From Pseudomonadota bacterium (GTDB lineage Bacteria > Pseudomonadota > Gammaproteobacteria > Burkholderiales > Burkholderiaceae_C): 12,586 bases of DNA. Shown in pieces: positions 7,098 through 12,513 of this stretch (positions within the stretch are counted from its first letter, which is position 1; each line of letters starts with the position of its first letter). Location: assembly GCA_023438115.1 (NCBI GenBank), contig JAEZEB010000296.1:1-12586 (forward strand), given 5' to 3'. The translations under genes were made by a program, and so were the position numbers. The notes under the pieces are model-generated. The model was given only the letters and a program-made list of their open reading frames with translations. It was not told the origin of the DNA and ran no database searches.

Positions 7098-7658
7098 ATG
7101 AAGAACCTCTTGCGCACCCTGTTCGCCTCCGCGGCGCTGGCCGCCCCGGGCTTTGCCGCCGCAGCGCAGCCCGCTGCCTGCCCGGCCCTTCTGCAGCACA
7201 CCTTCCCGCGGCTGCAGGACGAGAAACCCCAGTCCCTCTGCCAGTACAGCGGCCGGGTGCTGCTGGTGGTGAACACCGCCAGCTTCTGCGGCTTCACGCC
7301 GCAGTACCAGGGGCTGGAAAAGCTGTACGCCCGCTATCGCGACCGCGGACTCGTGGTGCTGGGCTTTCCCTCCAACGACTTCCTGCAGGAAAAGGGCAGC
7401 AACCGGGACATCGCGGAGTTCTGCGAGAACACCTTCGGGGTCAAGTTCCCGATGTTCGGCAAGAGCGCGGTGCGCGGCTCCGATGCCAATCCGCTGTTCC
7501 GCGAGCTGGCGCGGCAGACCGGGCGCGCGCCGCTGTGGAATTTCCACAAGTACCTGGTGGGACGTGACGGCCGGGTGGTGGCGAGCTACGGCAGCCGCAC
7601 GCGTCCGGACGATCCGGAATTGCTCCAGGCCCTGGAGCAGCAGCTCGCCGCGCCCTGA
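7098..7658 (+). CDS. Glutathione peroxidase family protein (Cys-type), predicted exported
   Basis: Thiol peroxidase of the GPx family that reduces hydrogen peroxide or organic hydroperoxides. It has 186 residues, with a Sec-type signal peptide (MKNLLRTLFASAALAAPGFA, cleavage near A22/A23), so it probably acts in the periplasm; there is no lipobox. The catalytic set is present: peroxidatic C64 (NTASFCGFTPQYQ), Q97 (FLQEKG), and W147 with N148 (WNFHKY). C109 (EFCENTFGVKFP) matches the resolving cysteine of thioredoxin-dependent Cys-GPx enzymes, so thioredoxin-like reductants may serve better than glutathione. The usual FPCNQF cysteine is replaced by serine (S92). The start is set by the ATG after a good ribosome site (GGTGGAG, 7086-7092). 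The gene is divergent from the ferritin-like gene. Confidence 0.93.
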   Translation: MKNLLRTLFASAALAAPGFAAAAQPAACPALLQHTFPRLQDEKPQSLCQYSGRVLLVVNTASFCGFTPQYQGLEKLYARYRDRGLVVLGFPSNDFLQEKGSNRDIAEFCENTFGVKFPMFGKSAVRGSDANPLFRELARQTGRAPLWNFHKYLVGRDGRVVASYGSRTRPDDPELLQALEQQLAAP

Positions 7659-7877
7659 GCGCGGGTACAAAAATTTACGAGCTGGGCGCGGCTCTTCGGG
7701 AACCCCCGCGCGACAGCGGCACTCCATCTGCTCAAGAGGCGGGACTCCAGGACCCCACACGTTTTGCTGCTGCGAAGTCATTCGGGCCACGGCCGCGAAT
7801 GCAATCCCGAGGCGACTCTTCTCCTCCTCCCTCCCTCCTCCTTCGTCACGGGGCGCTTCGCAGCACTTTTTTTGCTT

Positions 7878-7912
7878 CACAACGAAAAGTCGCTGCGCGA
7901 CTTTTCGTTGTG
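7878..7912. repeat. Perfect 16-bp inverted repeat (hairpin)
   Basis: CACAACGAAAAGTCGC (7878-7893), loop TGC, then its exact reverse complement (7897-7912). Seven T residues lie just upstream (7867-7873). It may be an mRNA 3'-end structure for gpx or a dispersed palindrome; which one cannot be told from a single copy. Confidence 0.85.
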
Positions 7913-7922
7913 GCTTGATCAG

Positions 7923-7958
7923 TGAGGCGAGGACCGGCGAAGCCGGATCCTCGCCTCA
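7923..7958. repeat. Inverted repeat with GC-rich inner stem
   Basis: TGAGGCGAGGA (7923-7933) pairs with TCCTCGCCTCA (7948-7958). Inside is CCGGC-GAA-GCCGG (7934-7946), with one unpaired A at 7947. The GGCGAAGCC core also occurs in the REP-like doublet at 10736-10829. Lies 10 bp from the preceding hairpin. Confidence 0.8.
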
Positions 7959-7980
7959 AGTGGGAACGCGCTGCATGTTA

Positions 7981-8018
7981 TCCCGCGCGTTCCGCGGGAA
8001 GCGGCGGATCGACCGCCG
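7981..8018. repeat. Two small hairpins just beyond the gst stop
   Basis: TCCCGCG-CGTTC-CGCGGGA (7981-7999) and CGGCGG-ATCGA-CCGCCG (8002-8018) lie 11-48 bp past the gst stop on the minus strand. They may protect or end the gst transcript. No U-tract follows on that strand, so a classical intrinsic terminator is not claimed. Confidence 0.5.
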
Positions 8019-8029
8019 TTTGCAATCCA

Positions 8030-8644
8030 TCAAACAGGCATCGAGTCCGCGAAGCTCGGGCGCTGCATCAGCTTTTCCTGCAGGCGCGCGAGATTGGGGT
8101 ATTGCGGGCGCCACTCGATCTCCTTGAAGCGGAAATCCAAGTAGCCGAGGGCGCAGCCCACGGCGATGTCGGCCAGGCTCAGGTAGATGCCGGCGCAGAA
8201 AGGCTTGTCGCCCAGGCCCTGGCTCATGGCCTTGAGGCTCGAGTGGGTCTTGTCCATCTGCCGGGCTATCCAGGCCTGGCTGCGCTCGCCTTCCTTGCGG
8301 CCGCCCCAGTGGCTCTCCAGGCGCGCGAGCACCAGCGCATCCATCACGCCGTCGGCGAGCGCCTCCCAGGTCTTGACCTCGGCGCGCTCGCGGCCGACGG
8401 CGGGGATCAGCTTGCCCACCGGCGACAGCGTGTCCAGGTATTCGACGATCACGCGCGAATCGAACAGCGCCTCGCCGCCTTCCATCACCAGGCACGGCAC
8501 CTTGCCCAGCGGGTTGGACTGCATGATGTTGGTGTCGCCCGACCACACGTCTTCCTCGATGAACTGGTAGTCCAGCTTCTTCTCGGCCATCACGACGCGC
8601 ACCTTGCGCACGTAGGGACTGGAGGTGGATCCGATCAACTTCAT
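8030..8644 (-). CDS. Glutathione S-transferase, YibF-like
   Basis: Cytosolic GST-fold protein of 204 residues. The N-terminal thioredoxin-like domain (about 1-80) starts MKLIGSTSSPYVRKVRV with Ser8/Ser9 in the catalytic position, carries the cis-proline of GKVPCL (P50) and the glutathione-binding FDS (61-63). The C-terminal helical domain (about 90-200) has the N-capping pattern LSLADIAVG (D149). The pattern EALADGVMDA and the overall alignment fit E. coli YibF, whose substrate is not well established. The ATG at 8644 is favoured over a 16-residue upstream extension because family proteins begin with MKL. The Shine-Dalgarno sequence is weak (GGCGA). Divergent from purB and convergent with gpx. 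Confidence 0.93.
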   Translation of the reverse strand: MKLIGSTSSPYVRKVRVVMAEKKLDYQFIEEDVWSGDTNIMQSNPLGKVPCLVMEGGEALFDSRVIVEYLDTLSPVGKLIPAVGRERAEVKTWEALADGVMDALVLARLESHWGGRKEGERSQAWIARQMDKTHSSLKAMSQGLGDKPFCAGIYLSLADIAVGCALGYLDFRFKEIEWRPQYPNLARLQEKLMQRPSFADSMPV

Positions 8645-8690
8645 GGGGGTCGCCTGCCGTGTTCGAGTTCTGGGAAGGGGGGTCGGATTC

Positions 8691-8696
8691 ATTCTA
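8691..8696 (-). promoter_or_regulatory. Probable -10 element of the gst gene (TAGAAT)
   Basis: TAGAAT on the minus strand implies a transcription start near 8684 and a leader of about 40 nt before the ATG at 8644. No good -35 box was seen. Confidence 0.45.
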
Positions 8697-8726
8697 GGGG
8701 AAGGGATTCTCGCCCTGTCGGGGCAG

Positions 8727-8745
8727 GCCCGGCGTAACGCCGGGC
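8727..8745. repeat. Perfect 8-bp hairpin between the gst and purB promoters
   Basis: GCCCGGCG (8727-8734), loop TAA, CGCCGGGC (8738-8745). It lies about 25 bp upstream of the purB -10 and about 30 bp upstream of the gst -10, so it could be a protein-binding palindrome or a structural insulator. No known regulator site is claimed. Confidence 0.6.
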
Positions 8746-8768
8746 GAAAGGCCCCGCGCAGCGCCGCC

Positions 8769-8774
8769 TACAAT
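8769..8774 (+). promoter_or_regulatory. Probable -10 element of purB (TACAAT)
   Basis: TACAAT is followed by 7 nt and then the purB ATG (8782). Transcription should start at or next to the A of the ATG, so the message looks leaderless; no Shine-Dalgarno sequence is present. No clear -35 was seen. Confidence 0.6.
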
Positions 8775-8781
8775 TCCACCC

Positions 8782-10161
8782 ATGGCACTCTCCACGATTT
8801 CGGCCCTGTCCCCGCTGGACGGCCGCTATGCGGGCCGGCTCGCGGCGCTGCGCCCCCTGATGAGCGAACAGGGCTACATGCACAAGCGCGTGCAGGTGGA
8901 AGTGTGCTGGTTCATCGCCTTGTCCGACGCCGGCTTTGCCGAATTCAAGCCGCTCACGCCCGGAGCGCGCACTTACCTCCTGGGGCTGGTGAAGAACTTC
9001 TCGGAGGCCGACGCCGCCGCGATCAAGGAAATCGAGAAGACCACCAACCACGACGTCAAGGCCGTGGAGTACTGGATCAAGTCCAAGTTCGAGGCCCGCC
9101 CCGAACTGCGCTCGGCCAGCGAGTTCGTGCACTTCGCCTGCACCAGCGAGGACATCAACAACACCAGCCACGCGCTGCAGCTCAAGGGCGCGCGCGAGCA
9201 CGTGCTGCTGCCGGCGCTGGACGCGGTGATCGCGAAGATGCGCGACATGGCGCATGCCTACGCGGCCATCCCCATGCTCAGCCGCACGCACGGCCAGACC
9301 GCCAGCCCCACCACGGTGGGCAAGGAGATCGCCAACGTGGTGGTGCGGCTCTCGGCGGCGCGCGAGAAGATCGCCGCGGTGAAGCTGATGGGCAAGATGA
9401 ACGGGGCGGTGGGCAACTACAACGCCCACCTGGCCGCCTGGCCCGACTTCGACTGGGAAACCTTCGCGCGCAAGGTGGTGGAGACGCCCGAGCCGCTGGG
9501 ACTGGGCCTGACCTTCCAGCCGTACAGCATCCAGATCGAGCCGCACGACTACATGGCGGAGCTGTTCGACGCCGTGGCGCGCGCCAACACGATCCTGGTG
9601 GACTTCAGCCGCGACGCCTGGGGCTACATCAGCCTGGGCTACTTCAAGCAGAAGCTGCGCGAGGGCGAGATCGGCTCGTCGACCATGCCGCACAAGGTCA
9701 ACCCGATCGACTTCGAGAATGCCGAGGGCAACCTGGGCATCGCCAACGCGCTGCTGCGGCACCTGTCGGAGAAGCTGCCGATCTCGCGCTGGCAGCGCGA
9801 CCTCACCGATTCCACCGTGCTGCGCAACATGGGCGTGGCCCTGGGCTACACGGCGCTGGCCTACCACTCGCTGGGCGTGGGCCTGGCCAAGCTGGAACTG
9901 AACGAGGAAGCGCTGCACGCGGACCTCGATGGTTCCTGGGAAGTGCTGGCCGAGGCCATCCAGACCGTCATGCGGCGCTACGGCGTGCAGGGCGCGTACG
10001 AGAAGCTCAAGGAAGTCACGCGCGGCAAGACGGTGCGCGCGGAGGACCTGCATGCGCTGGTGCGCTCGCTGGAGATCCCGCAGCCCGAGAAGGACCGCCT
10101 GCTGGCGATGACGCCGGGCAGCTACACCGGCAAGGCCGCCGAACTGGCGCGCCGGGTGTAG
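8782..10161 (+). CDS. purB: Adenylosuccinate lyase
   Basis: Cytoplasmic tetrameric enzyme that releases fumarate from SAICAR and from adenylosuccinate in purine synthesis. The 459 residues align with E. coli PurB (456) along the whole length. Visible signatures are SPLDGRY near the N-terminus, TTNHDVKAVEY, the TSEDINN motif (T121-N127), SRTHGQ with H170, and the fumarase/aspartase-family loop GSSTMPHKVNP (298-308) with catalytic serine S299 or S300. Also present are SRWQRDLTDSTVLRN and IQTVMRRYG. The start gives the conserved N-terminus (MALSTISALSPLDGRY). yaeQ follows 4 bp after the stop and is probably co-transcribed. Confidence 0.98.
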   Translation: MALSTISALSPLDGRYAGRLAALRPLMSEQGYMHKRVQVEVCWFIALSDAGFAEFKPLTPGARTYLLGLVKNFSEADAAAIKEIEKTTNHDVKAVEYWIKSKFEARPELRSASEFVHFACTSEDINNTSHALQLKGAREHVLLPALDAVIAKMRDMAHAYAAIPMLSRTHGQTASPTTVGKEIANVVVRLSAAREKIAAVKLMGKMNGAVGNYNAHLAAWPDFDWETFARKVVETPEPLGLGLTFQPYSIQIEPHDYMAELFDAVARANTILVDFSRDAWGYISLGYFKQKLREGEIGSSTMPHKVNPIDFENAEGNLGIANALLRHLSEKLPISRWQRDLTDSTVLRNMGVALGYTALAYHSLGVGLAKLELNEEALHADLDGSWEVLAEAIQTVMRRYGVQGAYEKLKEVTRGKTVRAEDLHALVRSLEIPQPEKDRLLAMTPGSYTGKAAELARRV

Positions 10162-10165
10162 TCCC

Positions 10166-10726
10166 TTGGCCCTCAAGTCCACCGTCTTCAAGGCGCAGCT
10201 CGCGGTGGCCGACATCGGCCACGGCTACTACGCCGACCATGCGCTCACGCTCGCGCGCCATCCCAGCGAAACCGACGAACGCATGATGGTGCGGCTGGCG
10301 GCGCTGGCCTTCCACGCCCACGCGCTGCAGACCGTGTGCAACGGCGACGGCACGCTGGCCTTCGGCAAGGGCCTGAGCGACCCCGACGAGCCGGATGCCT
10401 GGCTGCGCGACTTCACCGGCGCCACGCGCCTGTGGATCGAGGTCGGCCAGCCCGACGAGGTGGCGATCACCAAGGCCTGCCGCCAGGCCGACGAAGTGGT
10501 GCTCTATGCCTTCCACCATGCGGCGGAGGTGTGGTGGAAGGGCATCGCGAACAAGCTCACGCGCCTGTCGAACCTGTCCGTGTGGCGCATCCCGAGCGAG
10601 CAATCGCAGGCGCTCGCGGGCCTGGCGCAGCGCTCGATGCAGCTGCAGGCGACGCTGCAGGAAGGCGCGCTGATGCTGGGGGACGAGAAGCGGCACGTGG
10701 ACGTGGAGCCGGTGCGCTGGAAGTGA
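10166..10726 (+). CDS. yaeQ: YaeQ family protein (PD-(D/E)XK nuclease-like fold), TTG start
   Basis: A 186-residue protein aligning end to end with E. coli YaeQ: MALKSTVFKA against MALKATIYKA, LTLARHPSETDERMMVRL, DEPDAWLRD, LWIEVGQPDE, NLSVW and LQATLQEG. YaeQ structures show a PD-(D/E)XK nuclease-like fold, but the function is not settled. The TTG at 10166 is chosen because it is the only nearby start giving the conserved MALK N-terminus. It lies 4 bp after the purB stop with only a weak ribosome site, which suggests translation by coupling to purB. Confidence 0.93.
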   Translation: MALKSTVFKAQLAVADIGHGYYADHALTLARHPSETDERMMVRLAALAFHAHALQTVCNGDGTLAFGKGLSDPDEPDAWLRDFTGATRLWIEVGQPDEVAITKACRQADEVVLYAFHHAAEVWWKGIANKLTRLSNLSVWRIPSEQSQALAGLAQRSMQLQATLQEGALMLGDEKRHVDVEPVRWK

Positions 10727-10735
10727 GTGGGTGGT

Positions 10736-10829
10736 GTCGGGGTTCGGGCTTCGCCGCTCACCCCGACCTACGAGAACTCACGCGGGTCGCACCGGTAGGT
10801 CGGGGTGAGCGGCGAAGCCGAACCCCGAC
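10736..10829. repeat. Inverted pair of REP-like elements (REP doublet / REPIN-like)
   Basis: A 36-bp arm (10736-10771) and a 35-bp arm (10795-10829) are reverse complements apart from one extra base, separated by 23 bp. Each arm is itself a REP-type unit: GTAG at the foot (10795-10798 on plus; 10771-10768 on minus), then a stem GTCGGGGT / ACCCCGAC (10799-10806 with 10822-10829) enclosing CGGC-GAA-GCCG. The GTAG tetranucleotide plus an imperfect palindrome is the hallmark of REP sequences mobilised by RAYT (TnpA-REP) transposases. It lies between the ends of the convergent yaeQ and DUF2007 genes, a common REP location, and may also stop transcription both ways. Confidence 0.8.
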
Positions 10830-10841
10830 GCAACGACGCCC

Positions 10842-11141
10842 CTAGGGCATCAACCGCCCGCAGCTCCAGCAAGACTCGAACCCGCCCTCCACCAGCTCCC
10901 CGCAAACGCACACCCAGCGCCGCTGCGGCAGGTTGCGCAATTCCTCCAGCAGCGCGCGCGCCGCGCCTTCCTGTTCGTCGTGCGTGACCCACACTTCCGG
11001 CAGGCACTGGTCCGGCGGGATCTCGCCCGCCACGCTGGAGAGGAACTGCCGCTGCACGCTGGCGGCGATGCCGGCCTCGCGCAGCGTGTCGACCCACAGC
11101 GCGGCGATGGCCGCATTCGGGGCGTGCGCGATCCGGCGCAC
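10842..11141 (-). CDS. DUF2007-like small protein with C-terminal zinc-ribbon-like cysteines
   Basis: A 99-residue soluble protein. The N-terminal part (about 1-70) looks like the DUF2007 domain (putative signal-transducing, ferredoxin-like fold): helix ANAAIAALWVDTLREAGI-type, then WVTHDEQEGAARALLEEL. The C-terminus carries WVCVCGE...CWSCG with C78, C80, C91 and C94, a likely single metal site. The first pair is CxC rather than the usual CxxC. The GTG start at 11141 shares one base with the upstream stop (TAGTG), so translation is probably coupled; the longer upstream frame is a shadow of that gene. Function unknown. Confidence 0.75.
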   Translation of the reverse strand: MRRIAHAPNAAIAALWVDTLREAGIAASVQRQFLSSVAGEIPPDQCLPEVWVTHDEQEGAARALLEELRNLPQRRWVCVCGELVEGGFESCWSCGRLMP

Positions 11142-11539
11142 TACGAGCGCTCGGCGTAGCGGTTGAACCGCCAGGCCTCGCCCTGCAGGGTGATGCGCCG
11201 CCACACCTGGCGCTTCTGGCCCGGCGTCATCTCGGTCCAGCGCTGCACCTCCTCGAAGCTGCGCCCGCAGCCCTTGCACTGGGCGTCGCCCTGGCTGGTG
11301 GAGCAGATCGCGATGCAGGGCGTGTCCGGCTGCGTGTCGTACCAGGCTTTCCAGGCCGCGTAGGCCCTGGGCGGGAAGCTGCGCTCGTCGGCCTCGTCCT
11401 CGTGCCAGAAGACCATCTGCGCGTAGACCTCCGCCAGCGCGCGCAGCTCCGGCGCCAGCGTCACCCCGTCGGGCGAGGGCTTCTTGTCCCGCCAGTGGTT
11501 GATGGCGGCTTCGATGTCGGTGATGTGGATGCCGGCCAT
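11141..11539 (-). CDS. DUF3717-DUF1289 fusion protein, probably metal-binding
   Basis: A 132-residue protein with two recognisable parts. Residues 1-55 (MAGIHITDIEAAINHWRDKK...LAPELRALAEVYAQM) match the DUF3717 pattern found in Burkholderiales. Residues 72-117 match DUF1289: PCIAIC (C75, C79), QCKGCGRSFEEVQRW (C88, C91), then MTPGQKRQVWRRI. The four cysteines could bind zinc or an iron-sulfur cluster; this is inference. The ATG at 11539 gives the conserved MAGIHIT start. No Shine-Dalgarno sequence is seen in the short leader. Followed with a 1-nt overlap by the DUF2007-like gene; divergent from the riboswitch. Confidence 0.8.
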   Translation of the reverse strand: MAGIHITDIEAAINHWRDKKPSPDGVTLAPELRALAEVYAQMVFWHEDEADERSFPPRAYAAWKAWYDTQPDTPCIAICSTSQGDAQCKGCGRSFEEVQRWTEMTPGQKRQVWRRITLQGEAWRFNRYAERS

Positions 11540-11556
11540 GGTGGTACTGCGGGGGC

Positions 11557-11562
11557 ATGATA
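11557..11562 (-). promoter_or_regulatory. Probable -10 element of the DUF3717-DUF1289 / DUF2007 pair (TATCAT)
   Basis: TATCAT on the minus strand implies transcription from about 11550, giving a leader of about 11 nt. No recognisable -35 lies upstream. Confidence 0.45.
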
Positions 11563-11591
11563 GCGCCGGGCCACGCGGCGGGCCCGGCCTG

Positions 11592-11600
11592 TGGTCTAAT
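11592..11600 (+). promoter_or_regulatory. Probable extended -10 promoter of the riboswitch-TerC unit (TGG-TCTAAT)
   Basis: TG at 11592-11593, one spacer base, then TCTAAT (11595-11600) form an extended -10. Transcription would begin near 11607, two bases before helix P1 of the riboswitch, which supports both calls. No -35 box was seen. Confidence 0.6.
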
Positions 11601-11608
11601 CCTCGGCG

Positions 11609-11704
11609 CGAAGGGGAGTAGCTCCCAGTCGGCCTGCCGTCAATACGAAGCCTTGTGCTTCCGGCTCGCCGGGCCCGCGCCACGCGGGCCGAGCAAGACC
11701 TTCG
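11609..11704 (+). promoter_or_regulatory. yybP-ykoY manganese riboswitch aptamer
   Basis: The conserved yybP-ykoY boxes appear in order: GGGGAGTAGC (11613-11622), CGTCAATACG (11638-11647) and GCAAGACC (11693-11700). Helix P1 is perfect: CGAAGG (11609-11614) pairs with CCTTCG (11699-11704). The variable arm forms GGCCCGCG-CCA-CGCGGGCC (11672-11690). This RNA class senses Mn2+ and switches on metal exporters such as MntP, Alx and YkoY/TerC proteins, exactly the gene type downstream. No covariance search was possible here. Confidence 0.9.
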
Positions 11705-11808
11705 AAACGGACCCGGCGCGGGTCCGGCTCGAAGCCCCTCGTCCCCGCTCCCGCGGTGGCTTCGTCCGGCGTGCGCCGGGTGGTTACCACCCTTTCGGAG
11801 CTTCCCGC
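11700..11808 (+). promoter_or_regulatory. Expression platform of the riboswitch
   Basis: CTTCGA (11700-11705), which contains most of the 3' strand of P1, can instead pair with TCGAAG (11729-11734). That pairing encloses the stem CGGACCC (11708-11714) / GGGTCCG (11720-11726). Further down, CCGGC-GTGC-GCCGG (11766-11770 / 11775-11779) and GGGTGG-TTA-CCACCC (11778-11783 / 11787-11792) compete for the same bases just before the GGAG ribosome site (11797-11800). GCTCC at 11748-11752 could also mask that GGAG. No long T-run follows the hairpins, so translational control is more likely than termination. Confidence 0.55.
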
Positions 11809-12495
11809 ATGGAATTCATGTCCACCGCCTGGTGGTCGGCACTGCTGGCCATCATCCTGATCGACCTCGTCCTCGCCGGCGACAACGCGATCGTCATCGC
11901 CCTCGCCGCGCGCAACCTGCCGCCGCACCTCAAGAACAAGGCCATCATGTGGGGCACGGTCGGCGCCATCGCCGTGCGCTCGGTGATGACGCTGGGCGTG
12001 GTCTGGCTGCTCAAGATCCCGGGCCTGATGGCCGTCGGCGGCCTGGGGCTGCTGTGGGTCGCCTACAACCTGCTGTCCGAGGACGGCGGCAACGACGAAC
12101 ACGGGCCGGCCGCCACCACCTTCTGGGGCGCGATGAAGACCATCATCGTCGCCGACGCGCTGATGGGCGTGGACAACGTGCTGGGCGTCGCCGGCGCCGC
12201 GCACGGCGCGATGGACCTGGTGGTCATCGGCCTGCTGGTAAGCATCCCCATCGTCGTGTTCGGCAGCAAGATCGTGCTGAAGCTGGTGGAGCGCTTCCCC
12301 ATCATCATCCAGGCCGGCGCGGCCGTGCTGGCCTTCACCGCCGCCAAGATGATCATCGGGGAACCCCTGCTCGATCCGGTGTTCGACACCAGTGCGGCGG
12401 CCCGCTGGAGCACGTATGCTGTGTGCATCGCCGGGGTGCTGGGCGCGGGCTGGTGGGCCACCCGCGGGGCCGCCCGGTCCGCCGGGGCGGGCTGA
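11809..12495 (+). CDS. TerC/YkoY-family integral membrane metal (Mn2+) exporter
   Basis: A 228-residue inner-membrane protein with about seven helices. The paired acidic motifs of TerC proteins are present: DLVLAGDNAIVI (D19, D25, N26) in the first helix and ADALMGVDNVLGVAG (D116, D122, N123) in the second half. Length and pattern fit the YjbE/YkoY-type TerC group, whose genes are typically under yybP-ykoY control; Alx and related members export Mn2+ or supply metal to exported enzymes. The ATG at 11809 follows GGAG at 11797-11800; a second in-frame ATG at 11818 is possible. The longer upstream frame is riboswitch RNA, not protein. Expression should rise with cellular Mn2+. Confidence 0.94.
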   Translation: MEFMSTAWWSALLAIILIDLVLAGDNAIVIALAARNLPPHLKNKAIMWGTVGAIAVRSVMTLGVVWLLKIPGLMAVGGLGLLWVAYNLLSEDGGNDEHGPAATTFWGAMKTIIVADALMGVDNVLGVAGAAHGAMDLVVIGLLVSIPIVVFGSKIVLKLVERFPIIIQAGAAVLAFTAAKMIIGEPLLDPVFDTSAAARWSTYAVCIAGVLGAGWWATRGAARSAGAG

Positions 12496-12513
12496 ACGCG
12501 AAAGGACGAGCGC

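Larger units (their letters stand above)
7659..8029. other. Gene-free, hairpin-rich intergenic region between convergent gpx and gst genes
   Basis: No supportable coding sequence was seen in these 371 bp. In order it contains the second arm of a small stem overlapping the gpx stop (CCGCGC 7648-7653 / GCGCGG 7659-7664), an AT-rich patch (TACAAAAATTTAC, 7666-7678) that could be a -10, and a 29-nt pure pyrimidine tract (7816-7844). A run of seven T follows at 7867-7873. Then come a perfect 16-bp stem (7878-7912), an 11-bp stem with inner GC stem (7923-7958), and two smaller hairpins (7981-7999 and 8002-8018). The stems may terminate transcription from both sides, but none has a textbook stem plus T-run on the correct strand. 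A small RNA starting near 7680 is possible but unproven. Confidence 0.6.

Noticed and set aside
7648..7678. Stem CCGCGC/GCGCGG at the gpx stop as an intrinsic terminator
   Set aside because: It is followed by an A-run, not a T-run, on the plus strand, and the stem is only 6 bp.
7976..8127. Small Arg-rich ORF starting at ATG 7976
   Set aside because: No ribosome site, runs antisense into gst, and the composition is that of a shadow frame.
8625..10286. 553-codon plus-strand frame over purB
   Set aside because: Overlaps purB in another frame, with Arg/Gly-rich sequence and no family match.
11557..11808. Upstream extension of the TerC frame
   Set aside because: It covers the promoter and riboswitch; the riboswitch boxes and helix pairing explain this sequence, and family proteins start at MEFMSTAWW.
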